From Halothiobacillus neapolitanus c2 (GTDB lineage: Bacteria > Pseudomonadota > Gammaproteobacteria > Halothiobacillales > Halothiobacillaceae), in the NCBI RefSeq assembly GCF_000024765.1, contig NC_013422.1, positions 124,001-188,000 of the forward strand: a stretch of DNA of 64,000 nt, written 5' to 3'. Below are positions 1-9,185 of this stretch, piece by piece. Every line of letters begins with the position of its first letter. The stretch's first letter is position 1. A model generated the notes under the pieces. That model had not been told where the DNA came from. It searched no databases and saw only the letters and a program-made list of their open reading frames with translations. Both the position numbers and the translations under genes were made by a program.

Positions 1-2406
1 GTCGACTTTGCTCGTTTTCGTCTTGCAGGGTTCGGTCAAGCTTCTGAGGGTGCGTTGATCATCAATGGCGGCAGCTTTGTTCAAGATCCCGATACGGGCA
101 CTTTCGGTATCGGTATTTCCGGCGATGCCACGCTGGAGATCAGTAATGGCGGTCAACTGGTGAGTGGATATACCACTCTGGGGCTCAATGCCGACGGCAC
201 GGCAGAAGCATCCATCTACAGCAATGACGCAACCCGCTTATCCCGTTGGCAGGCGAACAACCTGCGTATAGGCGGTGCCGGGCAAGCCGGGTTGGCTATA
301 GGCCAGGGGGCGGTTGTTCACGTGGCCGGTGATGCTTTGATCGGAGATGAAGCCGGTTCACGAGGTACGGTGCTCGTTTTTCGCGAGGCATCAAGCGCAG
401 TGGATGCCGGCATTTTGAACATCGGCGGGGCACTGGCGGTAGGCGAGGGCGGCCACGCCTCATTGTTGATCGGCAATGGCGGTAAGGTCGATGTGGCGGG
501 TGTGGTTGTCATCGCCGATAATGCAAGCGCCTCGGGCAATCTTGTCGTTGGCTCAGCCGGGGAACTCAATACGCATCATGATGGTATTTACGTTGGTGCA
601 TTAGGCGAGGGCGAACTCACGCTGAGCGAGGGTGGCCGCGCGCTGCTCCATGGCGGCGCTGTCACGCTCGGCTTTTTTGCAGGGTCGTCAGGCACGCTCA
701 ATATTGGTGCGGCCGACGGCAGTGATGCCCGAGCGCCCGGTGTCTTGGATGCTTCGAACGTCCGCTTTGGCGCTGGGGCGGGAACGCTCGTCTTCAATCA
801 CACAGGACATGATTATGTGTTCTCCAGTGATATTTCCGGCAATGGCCTCATCAAGCATCGTGCTGGAGGGACGACGCTGACCGGCGATGGCAGTGCCTTT
901 ACCGGAGGTGTGTTTCTCGAAGGCGGTCGACTGAGCGTTAATGGCCTTTTGGGCGGGGGGATTGATGTCGCGGGCGGGACGTTGGCTGGCACAGGACAAG
1001 TGGGTGCTGTGATCTTGCGCCGCGGTAGCCAAATCGCACCGGGTAATTCCATCGGCACACTGAAGGTAGCAGGCGACATCACTATCGCCCTCGGATCAGA
1101 TTATGAGGCAGAGGTCAATGCAGCCGGTGCAAGCGATCTCATTCACGCCACCGGAACGGCCACCATCAATGGTGGCTCGATCAATGTCCTTCCCTCCCCG
1201 GATTTCGCGGTCGGAACACCTTATACCCTGCTCACTGCCGATGGCGGACTGGTCGGTGCGGGATTCGATGCGGTTAACTTCGATTCCCTGTTTGTCTCAC
1301 CGGTTCTTTCGGACGACGCCAATCATGTTTTTTTGACGATTACCCAGACAACCGATTTTGTAGCGGTCGCACGCACGTCCAATCAGGTGGCAGCGGCAGG
1401 CGGTATCCAGTCAGTCGCTAGCGGACTTTTGTTTGGCGCCATTGCCTCGCTTGGTGATGCTGACGAAGCGCGCAGGGCTTTCGATGATATTTCAGGCGAG
1501 GTTCACGCCTCGATCAAGACGGCATTGATCGAGGATACCCGCTTTGTTCGCTCGGCGACGTTGTCACGCCAGATCGGCGAGGGGGAAGATAGCGGTCTGT
1601 GGACCAAGAGTTTCGGCTCATGGGGGCGCTGGGATAGCGATGGCAATGCGGGCGAGCTCTCGCGTCACCTCGGTGGGTTACTGTTTGGCCGGGATAGCCT
1701 CGTGCTGGAGGATATCCAGTTAGGCTGGGTGGCCGGTTATGCCCGCTCGTCGCTCCATATCGATGAGCGCGCGTCAACTTCAACTGCTGACAGTTACACC
1801 CTTGGCGCCTATGTGGGGCGTCGATGGGATGCGTTTTCACTCAAGGGTGGGGTGGCTCATAGCTGGCATCGACTCGATACCGCACGCACGGTGGCTTTCA
1901 GCGGTTTTACCGACAATCTGTCGGCGAATTATAGTGCCCGTGCATTTCAGACCTATGGTGAGGCAGCCTACAGTTTGGATATCGAGGGTGCGCGCATCGA
2001 GCCTTTTACCAACCTGACGTATGTCCATCTGAGTACGGACGTTTACAGTGAAACCGGAGGTGCGGCGGCATTGACAGCGGCAAGTCAAAGTATCGCAGAG
2101 ACATTCACAACCATCGGATTGCGTGGGAAATCACAGTTCGATTTCGGCGGGGCACCGACCCATATCAGTGGCTCGGCCGGCTGGCGACATGCCTTCGGAA
2201 ATACACCAACCGCCACCCATCATTTTTCAGGCGCAGACAACTTCACCGTAACCGGCGTACCCATCGCAGTGGATGCACTTGCACTCGACCTCGGGGTGAG
2301 CGTGAACCTCACTCAAGATGCCACGATTGGGCTTTCTTATCATGGTCAGTTTGGGTCCAGCTTGATCGATCAGGGGCTCAGAGCCTCTCTCAATGTTGCG
2401 TTTTGA
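1..2406 (+). CDS. Autotransporter (type V secretion), 5'-truncated by the window edge
   Basis: The reading frame is open from base 1, so the true start lies upstream; a TTG at 55 is not a convincing start. The visible 801 residues begin with a passenger of glycine-rich repeats built on a GGxLxxxG pattern, as in PEP-CTERM/autotransporter-associated beta-strand repeats, which fold as a beta-helix. From about residue 532 to the end is a typical autotransporter beta-barrel (starting near SGLWTKSFGSWG) finishing in NVAF, with the terminal aromatic residue needed for outer-membrane insertion. The protein probably displays or releases its passenger at the cell surface. Passenger function cannot be read from the repeats. 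Confidence 0.85.
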   Translation, partial: VDFARFRLAGFGQASEGALIINGGSFVQDPDTGTFGIGISGDATLEISNGGQLVSGYTTLGLNADGTAEASIYSNDATRLSRWQANNLRIGGAGQAGLAIGQGAVVHVAGDALIGDEAGSRGTVLVFREASSAVDAGILNIGGALAVGEGGHASLLIGNGGKVDVAGVVVIADNASASGNLVVGSAGELNTHHDGIYVGALGEGELTLSEGGRALLHGGAVTLGFFAGSSGTLNIGAADGSDARAPGVLDASNVRFGAGAGTLVFNHTGHDYVFSSDISGNGLIKHRAGGTTLTGDGSAFTGGVFLEGGRLSVNGLLGGGIDVAGGTLAGTGQVGAVILRRGSQIAPGNSIGTLKVAGDITIALGSDYEAEVNAAGASDLIHATGTATINGGSINVLPSPDFAVGTPYTLLTADGGLVGAGFDAVNFDSLFVSPVLSDDANHVFLTITQTTDFVAVARTSNQVAAAGGIQSVASGLLFGAIASLGDADEARRAFDDISGEVHASIKTALIEDTRFVRSATLSRQIGEGEDSGLWTKSFGSWGRWDSDGNAGELSRHLGGLLFGRDSLVLEDIQLGWVAGYARSSLHIDERASTSTADSYTLGAYVGRRWDAFSLKGGVAHSWHRLDTARTVAFSGFTDNLSANYSARAFQTYGEAAYSLDIEGARIEPFTNLTYVHLSTDVYSETGGAAALTAASQSIAETFTTIGLRGKSQFDFGGAPTHISGSAGWRHAFGNTPTATHHFSGADNFTVTGVPIAVDALALDLGVSVNLTQDATIGLSYHGQFGSSLIDQGLRASLNVAF

Positions 2407-2451
2407 CCCCGAACTGAAGCACGGTTGAACGTGATGATGAGCACAGTGTTG

Positions 2452-2473
2452 CCGCTCGCAGAACAGCGAGCGG
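2452..2473. other. Perfect 8-bp hairpin between convergent genes
   Basis: CCGCTCGC and GCGAGCGG flank a six-base loop between the ends of the autotransporter and the leftward GGDEF operon. No T-run follows on either strand, so it is not a canonical intrinsic terminator, though it may protect or terminate both transcripts. Confidence 0.4.
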
Positions 2474-2493
2474 ATATCGGATCACCTCAGGGC

Positions 2494-2530
2494 GCCTCGA
2501 AAAATCCAGAGGATGGGGTTTTCGTGGTAC
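2494..2530. repeat. Short degenerate copy of the CCTCGAAAAA terminal-inverted-repeat family
   Basis: GCCTCGAAAAATCC is followed after a few bases by GGGGTTTTCGTGG, an imperfect reverse complement. The left arm matches the ends of the elements at 22952, 31166, 52285 and 62911. It lies in an intergenic region, downstream of two convergent genes. Confidence 0.45.
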
Positions 2531-2576
2531 CCATCAGACAATAAGCAGCATATCCCCCCAAAAGCTCGACAGGCTG

Positions 2577-3962
2577 CTAATTTTGCCCCAGCGTGCCGAC
2601 CTGATTTCGCCCGGAAGCCTTGGCTTGATATAGCCCTTTGTCTGCCAGGTTGATCAAGGCGCTGGGTTCGCAGAAGGCGGTGGGGCGCCATTCGCCCACG
2701 CCCAGGCTTGCCGTTACAACGGGCATGACGGTGCTGTCCGGGTGCGGCAGTTCCAGCGACATGACCGCGCTGCGGACGCGTTCGGCAACACTGAGTGCAT
2801 CGGCCAGTTCGGTTTCTGGCAGGATGACGGCGAATTCCTCACCGCCGTAGCGGGCGGCCAGATCCTTGACGCGATACAGGCTGGAACTGACCGCCTTGGC
2901 GACGCGCATCAGTGCGTGGTCACCGGCTTCGTGCCCCAGCGAATCGTTGTAGCGCTTGAAGTAATCGACATCAATCAAGATCAGCGAGACGGGCGCGCCT
3001 TCCTGCTGCGCGCGGCGCCATGTTGTCATCAGGTATTCGTCGAACTTGCGACGGTTGGCAATCGCCGTGAGACCGTCGATATAAGAGAACTGCTTGAGTT
3101 GTCGGTTCGCATCGGCCAGTTGCTGGGTCACCCGGCGCAGATAGACCTGTGTCGCGATACGCGCCAGTGCCACCGGGAAGTCCAGCGGCTTGGCCAGATA
3201 GTCGTTGGCGCCCTGGGTGAGCGCATCGACGATGGTCTCCGAGCCGTGTCGCGCTGTTACCACGATGACGGGCTGTTCGTGGGCAGACGATTTGCTGCGG
3301 ATCTTTGCCAGCACTTCCGTGCCGCTCATGTCGGGCATGAGCCAGTCGAGCAGGATGACGTCAAACTGCTCGGATTCTAGTCGGTCAAGCGCTTCCCGTC
3401 CTGAATTGCTGACGGTGACGCGGTAGCCTTCGCGGATCAGGCGGCGCTGCATCAGTTCGAGATTTTCCTGGCGGTCGTCGACAATGAGCAAATGACCGCC
3501 GGCATGGCCACTGCCGCCTGTGGCATGGGTGGCTGTTTCGCGTGCGTTTTGCTGACTGCGTGCGTCGCCGAGATCGATAGAGGGTTTTGCGCTGAGCGAT
3601 TCGAGTAAAGCGCGCATGTTGCCGATCGCCGAACCGATTTTTTCGACATCGGGGCAGGCTTCCTGCCAGGCATTTTCGATCGTGGACTTCAGGCCGTTGA
3701 AGTCCGCTTCGATTAAGGCCATTTTCGCTCGCCAATCCGGAAACAGGCCATCGAAATGCCCGCTGGACATCGGCGCGGGGCGGTTGATGGTCTCCAGCAT
3801 CCGATAGGCATCATCGAGCAGCGTCTTGAGGCGAGGAGAAAGCAGGTCGTTGCACGTGGGCGGCAGGTCGTCCAGCAGCATTTCCGTGTAGCCGATCATG
3901 TGATTGAGCGGTGTGCGCAGGTCGTGACGGATGTGGGCGTCGCAAGGGTGGGTGTCGGCCAT
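2577..3962 (-). CDS. Diguanylate cyclase response regulator with N-terminal HisKA-like segment (HisKA-REC-GGDEF)
   Basis: Likely makes cyclic di-GMP under phosphorelay control. Residues about 8-60 resemble a HisKA dimerisation helix with the H-box sequence HDLRTPLNHMIGY, but no ATP-binding kinase domain follows. Residues about 152-270 are a receiver domain with the DD pair in LLIVDD, the phosphoacceptor Asp in ILLDW and the Lys in LAKPLD. The C-terminal GGDEF domain has an intact GGEEF active site near residue 373 and an RVKD inhibitory site five residues before it. It is the last gene of a three-gene operon, three bases after the CheY-like gene. The natural phosphodonor is probably the hybrid kinase of the same operon. 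Confidence 0.9.
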   Translation of the reverse strand: MADTHPCDAHIRHDLRTPLNHMIGYTEMLLDDLPPTCNDLLSPRLKTLLDDAYRMLETINRPAPMSSGHFDGLFPDWRAKMALIEADFNGLKSTIENAWQEACPDVEKIGSAIGNMRALLESLSAKPSIDLGDARSQQNARETATHATGGSGHAGGHLLIVDDRQENLELMQRRLIREGYRVTVSNSGREALDRLESEQFDVILLDWLMPDMSGTEVLAKIRSKSSAHEQPVIVVTARHGSETIVDALTQGANDYLAKPLDFPVALARIATQVYLRRVTQQLADANRQLKQFSYIDGLTAIANRRKFDEYLMTTWRRAQQEGAPVSLILIDVDYFKRYNDSLGHEAGDHALMRVAKAVSSSLYRVKDLAARYGGEEFAVILPETELADALSVAERVRSAVMSLELPHPDSTVMPVVTASLGVGEWRPTAFCEPSALINLADKGLYQAKASGRNQVGTLGQN

Positions 3963-3965
3963 GAG

Positions 3966-4337
3966 CTAGTCTCTCTTTGCCATCTGTTGTTCGATCTTTT
4001 CGAGCAGACGGGGGAGATCGACGGGTTTAGTGTCGAAATCGTTGCAGCCTGCTTCAAGTGCTTTGGCCCGTTCGCCATCCATGGCGTGCGCGGTGAGTGC
4101 GATGATGGGGATTGCCTCGGTTGCGGGCTCGGCACGAATGGCGCGGGTGGCTTCCCAGCCGTCCAGCACGGGCAGACTCATGTCCATCAGAATCAGATCG
4201 GGTTGCTGAGATTTTGCCATGGCGACGCCTTCGCCACCATCGACGGCCAGCAGGACCTCATATCCTTTGCGCGCCAGGCGTCGCGAGAGCATGTCCCGGT
4301 TCATTTCGTTGTCTTCGACCAATAATATCCGTGCCAT
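3966..4337 (-). CDS. Single-domain response regulator (CheY-like)
   Basis: A 123-residue stand-alone receiver domain. Visible signature residues are the acidic pair in LLVEDNE, the phosphoacceptor Asp in ILMDMSLP, the Thr in ALTAH and the Lys in DTKPVD. No output domain is present, so it likely shuttles phosphate or binds a partner. It sits between the hybrid kinase (three bases upstream) and the REC-GGDEF protein (three bases downstream). This layout suggests a phosphorelay ending in cyclic di-GMP synthesis. The specific output is not evident. Confidence 0.9.
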   Translation of the reverse strand: MARILLVEDNEMNRDMLSRRLARKGYEVLLAVDGGEGVAMAKSQQPDLILMDMSLPVLDGWEATRAIRAEPATEAIPIIALTAHAMDGERAKALEAGCNDFDTKPVDLPRLLEKIEQQMAKRD

Positions 4338-4340
4338 GTG

Positions 4341-6917
4341 TCATGTCTCCTTGCGTTCGTCGCCATCTGCTGCCTTGCCGGAGGGGGTAGAAGGTATATT
4401 TTTCCGATGCGTGCAGAGTTGTTCGTGCAGACGGCCAACCAGCAGTTCCTCGTTCAAGCCATCACGTTCGATGATGTATTCGACGCGCTGTGAAAGTCGC
4501 TGTCGATCGTCATCGGTCAGTGTCTTGGCGGTGAGTACCAGAACCGGCAAGGAATTGAATTCCGGGCGCTGACGCAGGGCATCGATGAACGCGAAGCCGT
4601 CCATGTTCGGCATCATCAGATCCAGAATCACGAGATCCGGCGCGGCGTGGCTCGATAGCCAGTCCAAACCGGATTGACCGTCAGTGGCTTCATCGACCAC
4701 GGTCCCTTCCGGTTCCAGCACCCGGCGAATCAGATTCCGGTTGTCGGCATCATCGTCGATCATCAAGACGTGGCACCGGTCTGGATGGCGCTTGTACTGT
4801 CGCAGCAGGCCCAGCAGCGCATCCTTATTGACGGGTTTGGTTAGGAACTGGGCGGCACCCAAGGCATAGCCGAGGCTTTTCTCGTTCGTCATCGTGAGGA
4901 CAAACACCGGGATGTCCTTGAGGTCGGGGTCGGCCTTGAGCGAAGTAAGTACGCTCCAGCCATCAACGCCGGGCATCATGATGTCGAGCGTGATGAAGTC
5001 GGGGCGGTCGATGCGCGCCATCGCGAGGCCATCGGTGCCATTGCTCGCGGTGATAACGCGATAACCGGCGCGGCCGAGCGATCGCTTGAGCAGATCGTGC
5101 ACAGATGGGTCGTCGTCGATCACCAGAATCGTTTCGGCTTGTTTATCCAGCGCCGCGTTGGTTGAGGGCGCGGATGGTTGAGACGGGATGTCGGTGGCAT
5201 TGGCGGGCTCCGTCTGCGTTTGCGGTTCGACGGTCAGCGGCAGTGAGACCGTAAACACGCTGCCGCTGCCGGGGGTGCTGGTTGCGGTGATGTCGCCGCC
5301 CATCATGCGGGCGAAATGGCGGGAAATCGACAACCCGAGACCGGAACCGCCGTATTTTCGTGTGGTGGACGCATCGGCCTGGCTGAATACCTGGAACAGG
5401 CGACCGAGTTGTTCCTCGTTCATACCGATACCGGTATCGGCCACGGCAATCGTAAAGTGATCGGTGTCTTCCCGTCGGACGCTGAGCGTGAGCGTTCCTA
5501 CCTGGGTGAATTTGGCTGCATTGCTGATGAGATTGAGCAAAATCTGCCGGAACTTGGTCAGGTCGCCGCGCATGTGTCCGAGCGAATCGTCGCACTCGAA
5601 TACCAGCGAATTTTGATTCTTGTCGATGACGGGTCTGGCGGTGTCGATCACCGTCTGGATTTCGCGACAGATCGGGAAGGACTCCAGATACAGTTCCATC
5701 TTGCCCGCTTCGATTCGGGAAATGTCGAGAATGTCGTTCACCAGCGCCAGCAAGTGCTTGCCGCTGTTGAGGATGCGCTCCAGATCCGGGGCGTATTGCG
5801 TGTTGCCGTCGTCCTCGGACTCTTCGAGCAGAATCTCGCTGTAACCGATGATGGCATTGAGCGGCGTGCGCAATTCATGACTCATGTTGGCAACGAACTG
5901 GCTCTTGGTTTGGTTGGCGTCCTCGGCCTCTTTTCGGGCTTCTCCTGCGATTTTTAGGGCCTGTTCGAGTTCTTCCGTGCGCTGCATGACAGCGGTATTC
6001 AGGTTTTGCTCGCGATCGGCGACTTCGTGCGCCATCGACTGGAAACTGCGTGCCAACTCGCCCGGTTCGTCTCCTCGTCTGGCGAGCTGTTGCATTTGCG
6101 GCTGGTCGAATACCGCCATCTGTTCCCGCGTGGCCGATCCGGTGCCGATCGCACGTGCCGCCGCTGTCAGGCGCTGAATCGGGATGACGACCGTGCGCCG
6201 TATCTGCCAGATCAGCAGGGTGGTGCCCACGGCAAATACGCCGAAGAAGATGCCCATGCTCCACAGAAGGTATTGGTGCCCCTGCGCGAAAATTTCATCG
6301 GAGGGGACATAGATTGTCTGGGCCGAAACGATCTCGCCGAGCTTCCAGCCGAACCCGTTTTTGTCACCGTAGGTGGCGACCAAACTCTTGGGCGCGGCTT
6401 GCGGCGTAGAGTGACATTGCAGGCAGCTCGCCTTGGTGACGGCCAGTGGGCGCGCGGTATAAAACAGGTTTCTGCCGTTGAGCTCCCGGAATCCCGACAA
6501 TATTTTGATCGAGGGGTCGGCCCTGAATTTGGCGACCAGCCCAGATTCGAACGCATCGGCCTGATCGTGCGGGCTGGTCGGGTTCAGCGTGGCTTCCTTG
6601 TAGCGGAAATCGGCAAACGCCGGGTCGTCGCGGAAGGAGTTGAAAATGATCCGTGCGGAAAATGCCGGTACGGTTTCAGAGATGAATTGCTGTTCGGTGA
6701 AAAGCCGTTGCTGGAGTTTCGGGCTGATGTGCAGGCTGGTGTAGGAACGAACGGCGTTCATCATGCGACTCAGCATCTCCGCACGAGTCTGGATTTCTGC
6801 CTCGGCCTTCTTGTTCATGGCGCTGGACAAGAAGAAACCGGATACGGCGATACTGATCAAAAAAGCCAGTATCAGGAAACCGGTCAGCTTGGTGCCAATA
6901 CGCAAATTCTGCAGCAT
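4341..6917 (-). CDS. Hybrid sensor histidine kinase with a c-type-heme-motif sensor domain (DUF3365-HAMP-HisKA-HATPase-REC-REC)
   Basis: Inner-membrane hybrid kinase of about 858 residues. A first TM helix (about 8-30) is followed by a periplasmic DUF3365/Tll0287-like domain containing CLQCH near residue 163, a CxxCH covalent heme attachment motif. Then come a second TM helix (about 220-245), HAMP, HisKA with SHELRTP, an HATPase domain with N-box NLISNAAKF and G-boxes DTGIGM and GGSGLGLS, and two receiver domains with phosphoacceptor Asp in TLDIMMPG and ILDLMMPN. I chose the ATG at 6917 because AAGGA lies upstream; an in-frame GTG at 6944 without a ribosome site would add nine residues. The ligand is probably redox state or a small gas (inference). 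Confidence 0.88.
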   Translation of the reverse strand: MLQNLRIGTKLTGFLILAFLISIAVSGFFLSSAMNKKAEAEIQTRAEMLSRMMNAVRSYTSLHISPKLQQRLFTEQQFISETVPAFSARIIFNSFRDDPAFADFRYKEATLNPTSPHDQADAFESGLVAKFRADPSIKILSGFRELNGRNLFYTARPLAVTKASCLQCHSTPQAAPKSLVATYGDKNGFGWKLGEIVSAQTIYVPSDEIFAQGHQYLLWSMGIFFGVFAVGTTLLIWQIRRTVVIPIQRLTAAARAIGTGSATREQMAVFDQPQMQQLARRGDEPGELARSFQSMAHEVADREQNLNTAVMQRTEELEQALKIAGEARKEAEDANQTKSQFVANMSHELRTPLNAIIGYSEILLEESEDDGNTQYAPDLERILNSGKHLLALVNDILDISRIEAGKMELYLESFPICREIQTVIDTARPVIDKNQNSLVFECDDSLGHMRGDLTKFRQILLNLISNAAKFTQVGTLTLSVRREDTDHFTIAVADTGIGMNEEQLGRLFQVFSQADASTTRKYGGSGLGLSISRHFARMMGGDITATSTPGSGSVFTVSLPLTVEPQTQTEPANATDIPSQPSAPSTNAALDKQAETILVIDDDPSVHDLLKRSLGRAGYRVITASNGTDGLAMARIDRPDFITLDIMMPGVDGWSVLTSLKADPDLKDIPVFVLTMTNEKSLGYALGAAQFLTKPVNKDALLGLLRQYKRHPDRCHVLMIDDDADNRNLIRRVLEPEGTVVDEATDGQSGLDWLSSHAAPDLVILDLMMPNMDGFAFIDALRQRPEFNSLPVLVLTAKTLTDDDRQRLSQRVEYIIERDGLNEELLVGRLHEQLCTHRKNIPSTPSGKAADGDERKET

Positions 6918-7114
6918 ATGATGTGTCGTCCTTGAGTTGATCACGCGATGGGCGCCGTTGCGGTATTATCACGCTACGCGGCCGGTTCCATCGCCCGCAG
7001 GTTTCATTAGAAAACCTGATTTACTGGATGTAAATTCAATATGTTGGGTGTAATCAATGCTCATTGTGACATAGAATCGGCTAGTTGTTGAAGGCTGTTT
7101 TCGCCCCGGTAAGG

Positions 7115-7918
7115 ATGCACCGATTGAATGTTGAACTAACCACTGCTCCCGCTCCTGCTCTGGAATTCATGGGCGCTGACCGGCATGTCGGTGGGCGGGC
7201 CTATCAGCAGGATCAGGTGATCTGCCTGTCCACGCCGGATATGAAATATCAGCTTGTGGTGGTTGCTGATGGCGTCGGCGGGCATTGGGGCGGTGAGATG
7301 GCCTCGAAAACGGTGATCGAAGTTGCTCGTCGTTTGTTTCCAGCGCAATTGAACCAATTTCCCGCATCCGGTGGCTTTCTCGAATATTTTTGCCAGACGG
7401 CTAATGACGAGATTCGGGCACGGGCGGCACGGGAGAATCAAGAGGCTTTTTCCACCGTGGTGGCGTTGCTCACCACACCGGGCAGGGCGTATTGGGCGCA
7501 TGTCGGCGATAGTCGTTTGTATGGATTCAAGGGCGCAGAACTGGTGCACCAAACGAACGATCATTCGCTTGTGCAGGCCTTGTTCGATCAGGGGCGAATC
7601 ACGGCAGACGAGCGCCGGGTTCACCCCGAGCGCAATCGGGTCCTCAATGTCCTGGGTCTGAACGACACCGTGCAGCCCACGCTGGGCGAAATCAGTTTGA
7701 CGCCGGATATGGCCTTCCTGCTGTGCACGGACGGGTTCTGGGAGCATGTAGCCGTGTCGGAAATGCCGCTGATACTGGCTGCCGCGGATTTGAGTTTCGC
7801 CGCTTCGGTCTGGGTTCGCCAGGCTGCGCGCCGCGCGGGCGCCGGTGGGGATAATGTCGCGCTGGCCTTATGGCGGTCACCTCCTCGATCCAAACGCGGC
7901 TGGCTTTCGTTTCGATAA
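7115..7918 (+). CDS. PP2C-type serine/threonine protein phosphatase
   Basis: Mn/Mg-dependent phosphatase that removes phosphate from Ser/Thr residues, the antagonist of Hanks-type kinases such as the one at 32405-34078. Metal-binding motifs are present: NQ replaced by QQDQ near the N-terminus, DGVGGHWGG, HVGDSRLY, CTDGFWEHV and GGDNVAL. It is cytoplasmic with no membrane segment, about 267 residues, usual for bacterial PrpC/Stp1. The start is uncertain: ATG 7115 is preferred, a TTG at 7085 is possible, and neither has a well-placed ribosome site. It is divergent from the hybrid-kinase operon, and a small AGGTTT/AAACCT hairpin lies in between at 6999-7017. corA follows 18 bases downstream. Confidence 0.85.
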   Translation: MHRLNVELTTAPAPALEFMGADRHVGGRAYQQDQVICLSTPDMKYQLVVVADGVGGHWGGEMASKTVIEVARRLFPAQLNQFPASGGFLEYFCQTANDEIRARAARENQEAFSTVVALLTTPGRAYWAHVGDSRLYGFKGAELVHQTNDHSLVQALFDQGRITADERRVHPERNRVLNVLGLNDTVQPTLGEISLTPDMAFLLCTDGFWEHVAVSEMPLILAAADLSFAASVWVRQAARRAGAGGDNVALALWRSPPRSKRGWLSFR

Positions 7919-7936
7919 ATCGCCTGGAGTGTTGCC

Positions 7937-9043
7937 ATGAGTTTCGAAAATCGTCGTGTCGGCACAGCGGACCGAGTGGGCATGGCACCCGGTGCATTGC
8001 TGGAGGATACCCATTCTGTTCCTGCGCAGATTGAACTGATTCATTATCGTGAACATGATTCGTCGGCGATTGATCCTGCAAGCTTGCAGGCCATGCAAAC
8101 CGCCATAGCTGCGCATGATGGCGTGACCTGGCTGCACGTGCAGGGTTTGCCCAGCAAGGCCTTTCTGGAAGAAATGGGCGCGCGTTTCGGTCTGCATCCC
8201 CTTTTGCTTGAAGATATCCAGTCGCGAGACCAGCGACCCAAGCTCGACGAATACGTAGAGCATCTGTTCGCTGTTTTTTCTGTGCCTCGCTGGCAGGGGG
8301 ACGGGGCCGTTCTCGAACAGTTCAGCCTGTTGTTGGGCGATGGCTATGTGATCAGTATCCACGATGCCCAGAGCGACATCACCGACATCTTGCGTGCGCG
8401 ATTGGCCCAATCGAGTTCGCGTTTGCGCCAGCATGGCGCGGATTATCTGTTCTATTCGCTGATCGATTTGATCATCGACCAGATCTACCCCTTGCTCGAA
8501 ACCTTCGGCGGTACGGTCGACGAGTTGGAAGAACGCCTTGTAACCAATCCCGGTCATCGTGCCCTGCCGGATATTCAATCTGCCAAGCGCACTCTCAATC
8601 AGCTTCGTCGCCAACTCTGGCCAACGCGTGAAGTCATCAGTCATCTGATTCGTGGCGTCAGTAACGAACCGCTTCTGGAGGCCGGTCTGCGGCCTTATCT
8701 CAATGATCTCTACGATCACACGGTATCCGTGATGGATATGCTCGAAACCTATCGCGATACCGTCACCGGGTTGATCGACATTCATCTGTCGAGTGTCAGC
8801 AACCGCCTGAATGAAATCATGCGCACTCTTACCGTGATCTCGACACTATTCATCCCACTTACCTTTGTCACCGGTATCTATGGCATGAATTTCGGCAACA
8901 ACGCCGATAGTCCATTCGCCATGCCGGAACTGCGCTGGTACTTCGGTTACCCGCTTATTTTATCGGTGATGGTGGCAGTGGCTCTCGGGATGATCCTGTT
9001 CTTCAAGCGCCGAGGTTGGATATTCTCCCGCGATCGTTTCTGA
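7937..9043 (+). CDS. corA: CorA-family divalent metal ion transporter
   Basis: Pentameric inner-membrane channel-type importer of Mg2+ (Co2+/Ni2+ or Zn2+ possible in relatives). The 368-residue protein has a long acidic, helical cytoplasmic domain, and two C-terminal TM helices with the family signature YGMNF at the end of the first. The positively charged C-terminus FKRRGWIFSRDRF is typical. GGAG sits seven bases before the ATG. A hairpin GCCGCG-CTA-CGCGGC at 9059-9073 follows the stop but lacks an immediate T-run. Confidence 0.9.
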   Translation: MSFENRRVGTADRVGMAPGALLEDTHSVPAQIELIHYREHDSSAIDPASLQAMQTAIAAHDGVTWLHVQGLPSKAFLEEMGARFGLHPLLLEDIQSRDQRPKLDEYVEHLFAVFSVPRWQGDGAVLEQFSLLLGDGYVISIHDAQSDITDILRARLAQSSSRLRQHGADYLFYSLIDLIIDQIYPLLETFGGTVDELEERLVTNPGHRALPDIQSAKRTLNQLRRQLWPTREVISHLIRGVSNEPLLEAGLRPYLNDLYDHTVSVMDMLETYRDTVTGLIDIHLSSVSNRLNEIMRTLTVISTLFIPLTFVTGIYGMNFGNNADSPFAMPELRWYFGYPLILSVMVAVALGMILFFKRRGWIFSRDRF

Positions 9044-9185
9044 CGAACTAATGGTTGGGCCGCGCTACGCGGCAAGTGTCTTGTTTTGTTCAAGAAATCG
9101 TCATGGCGCTGTCATGCAGCGGCTCTAAGGTTCGGTCAGGAATCGCGCAATGTGCGCGGTATGGTGCCAAAACCGAGGGCGGGCG

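Noticed and set aside
7302-7316. CCTCGAAAAC inside the PP2C gene as another TIR copy
   Set aside because: No matching inverted arm nearby and the bases are part of a conserved coding region.
9059-9073. Hairpin after corA as an intrinsic terminator
   Set aside because: The stem is only six base pairs and is followed by AAGTGTCTTG rather than a T-run.
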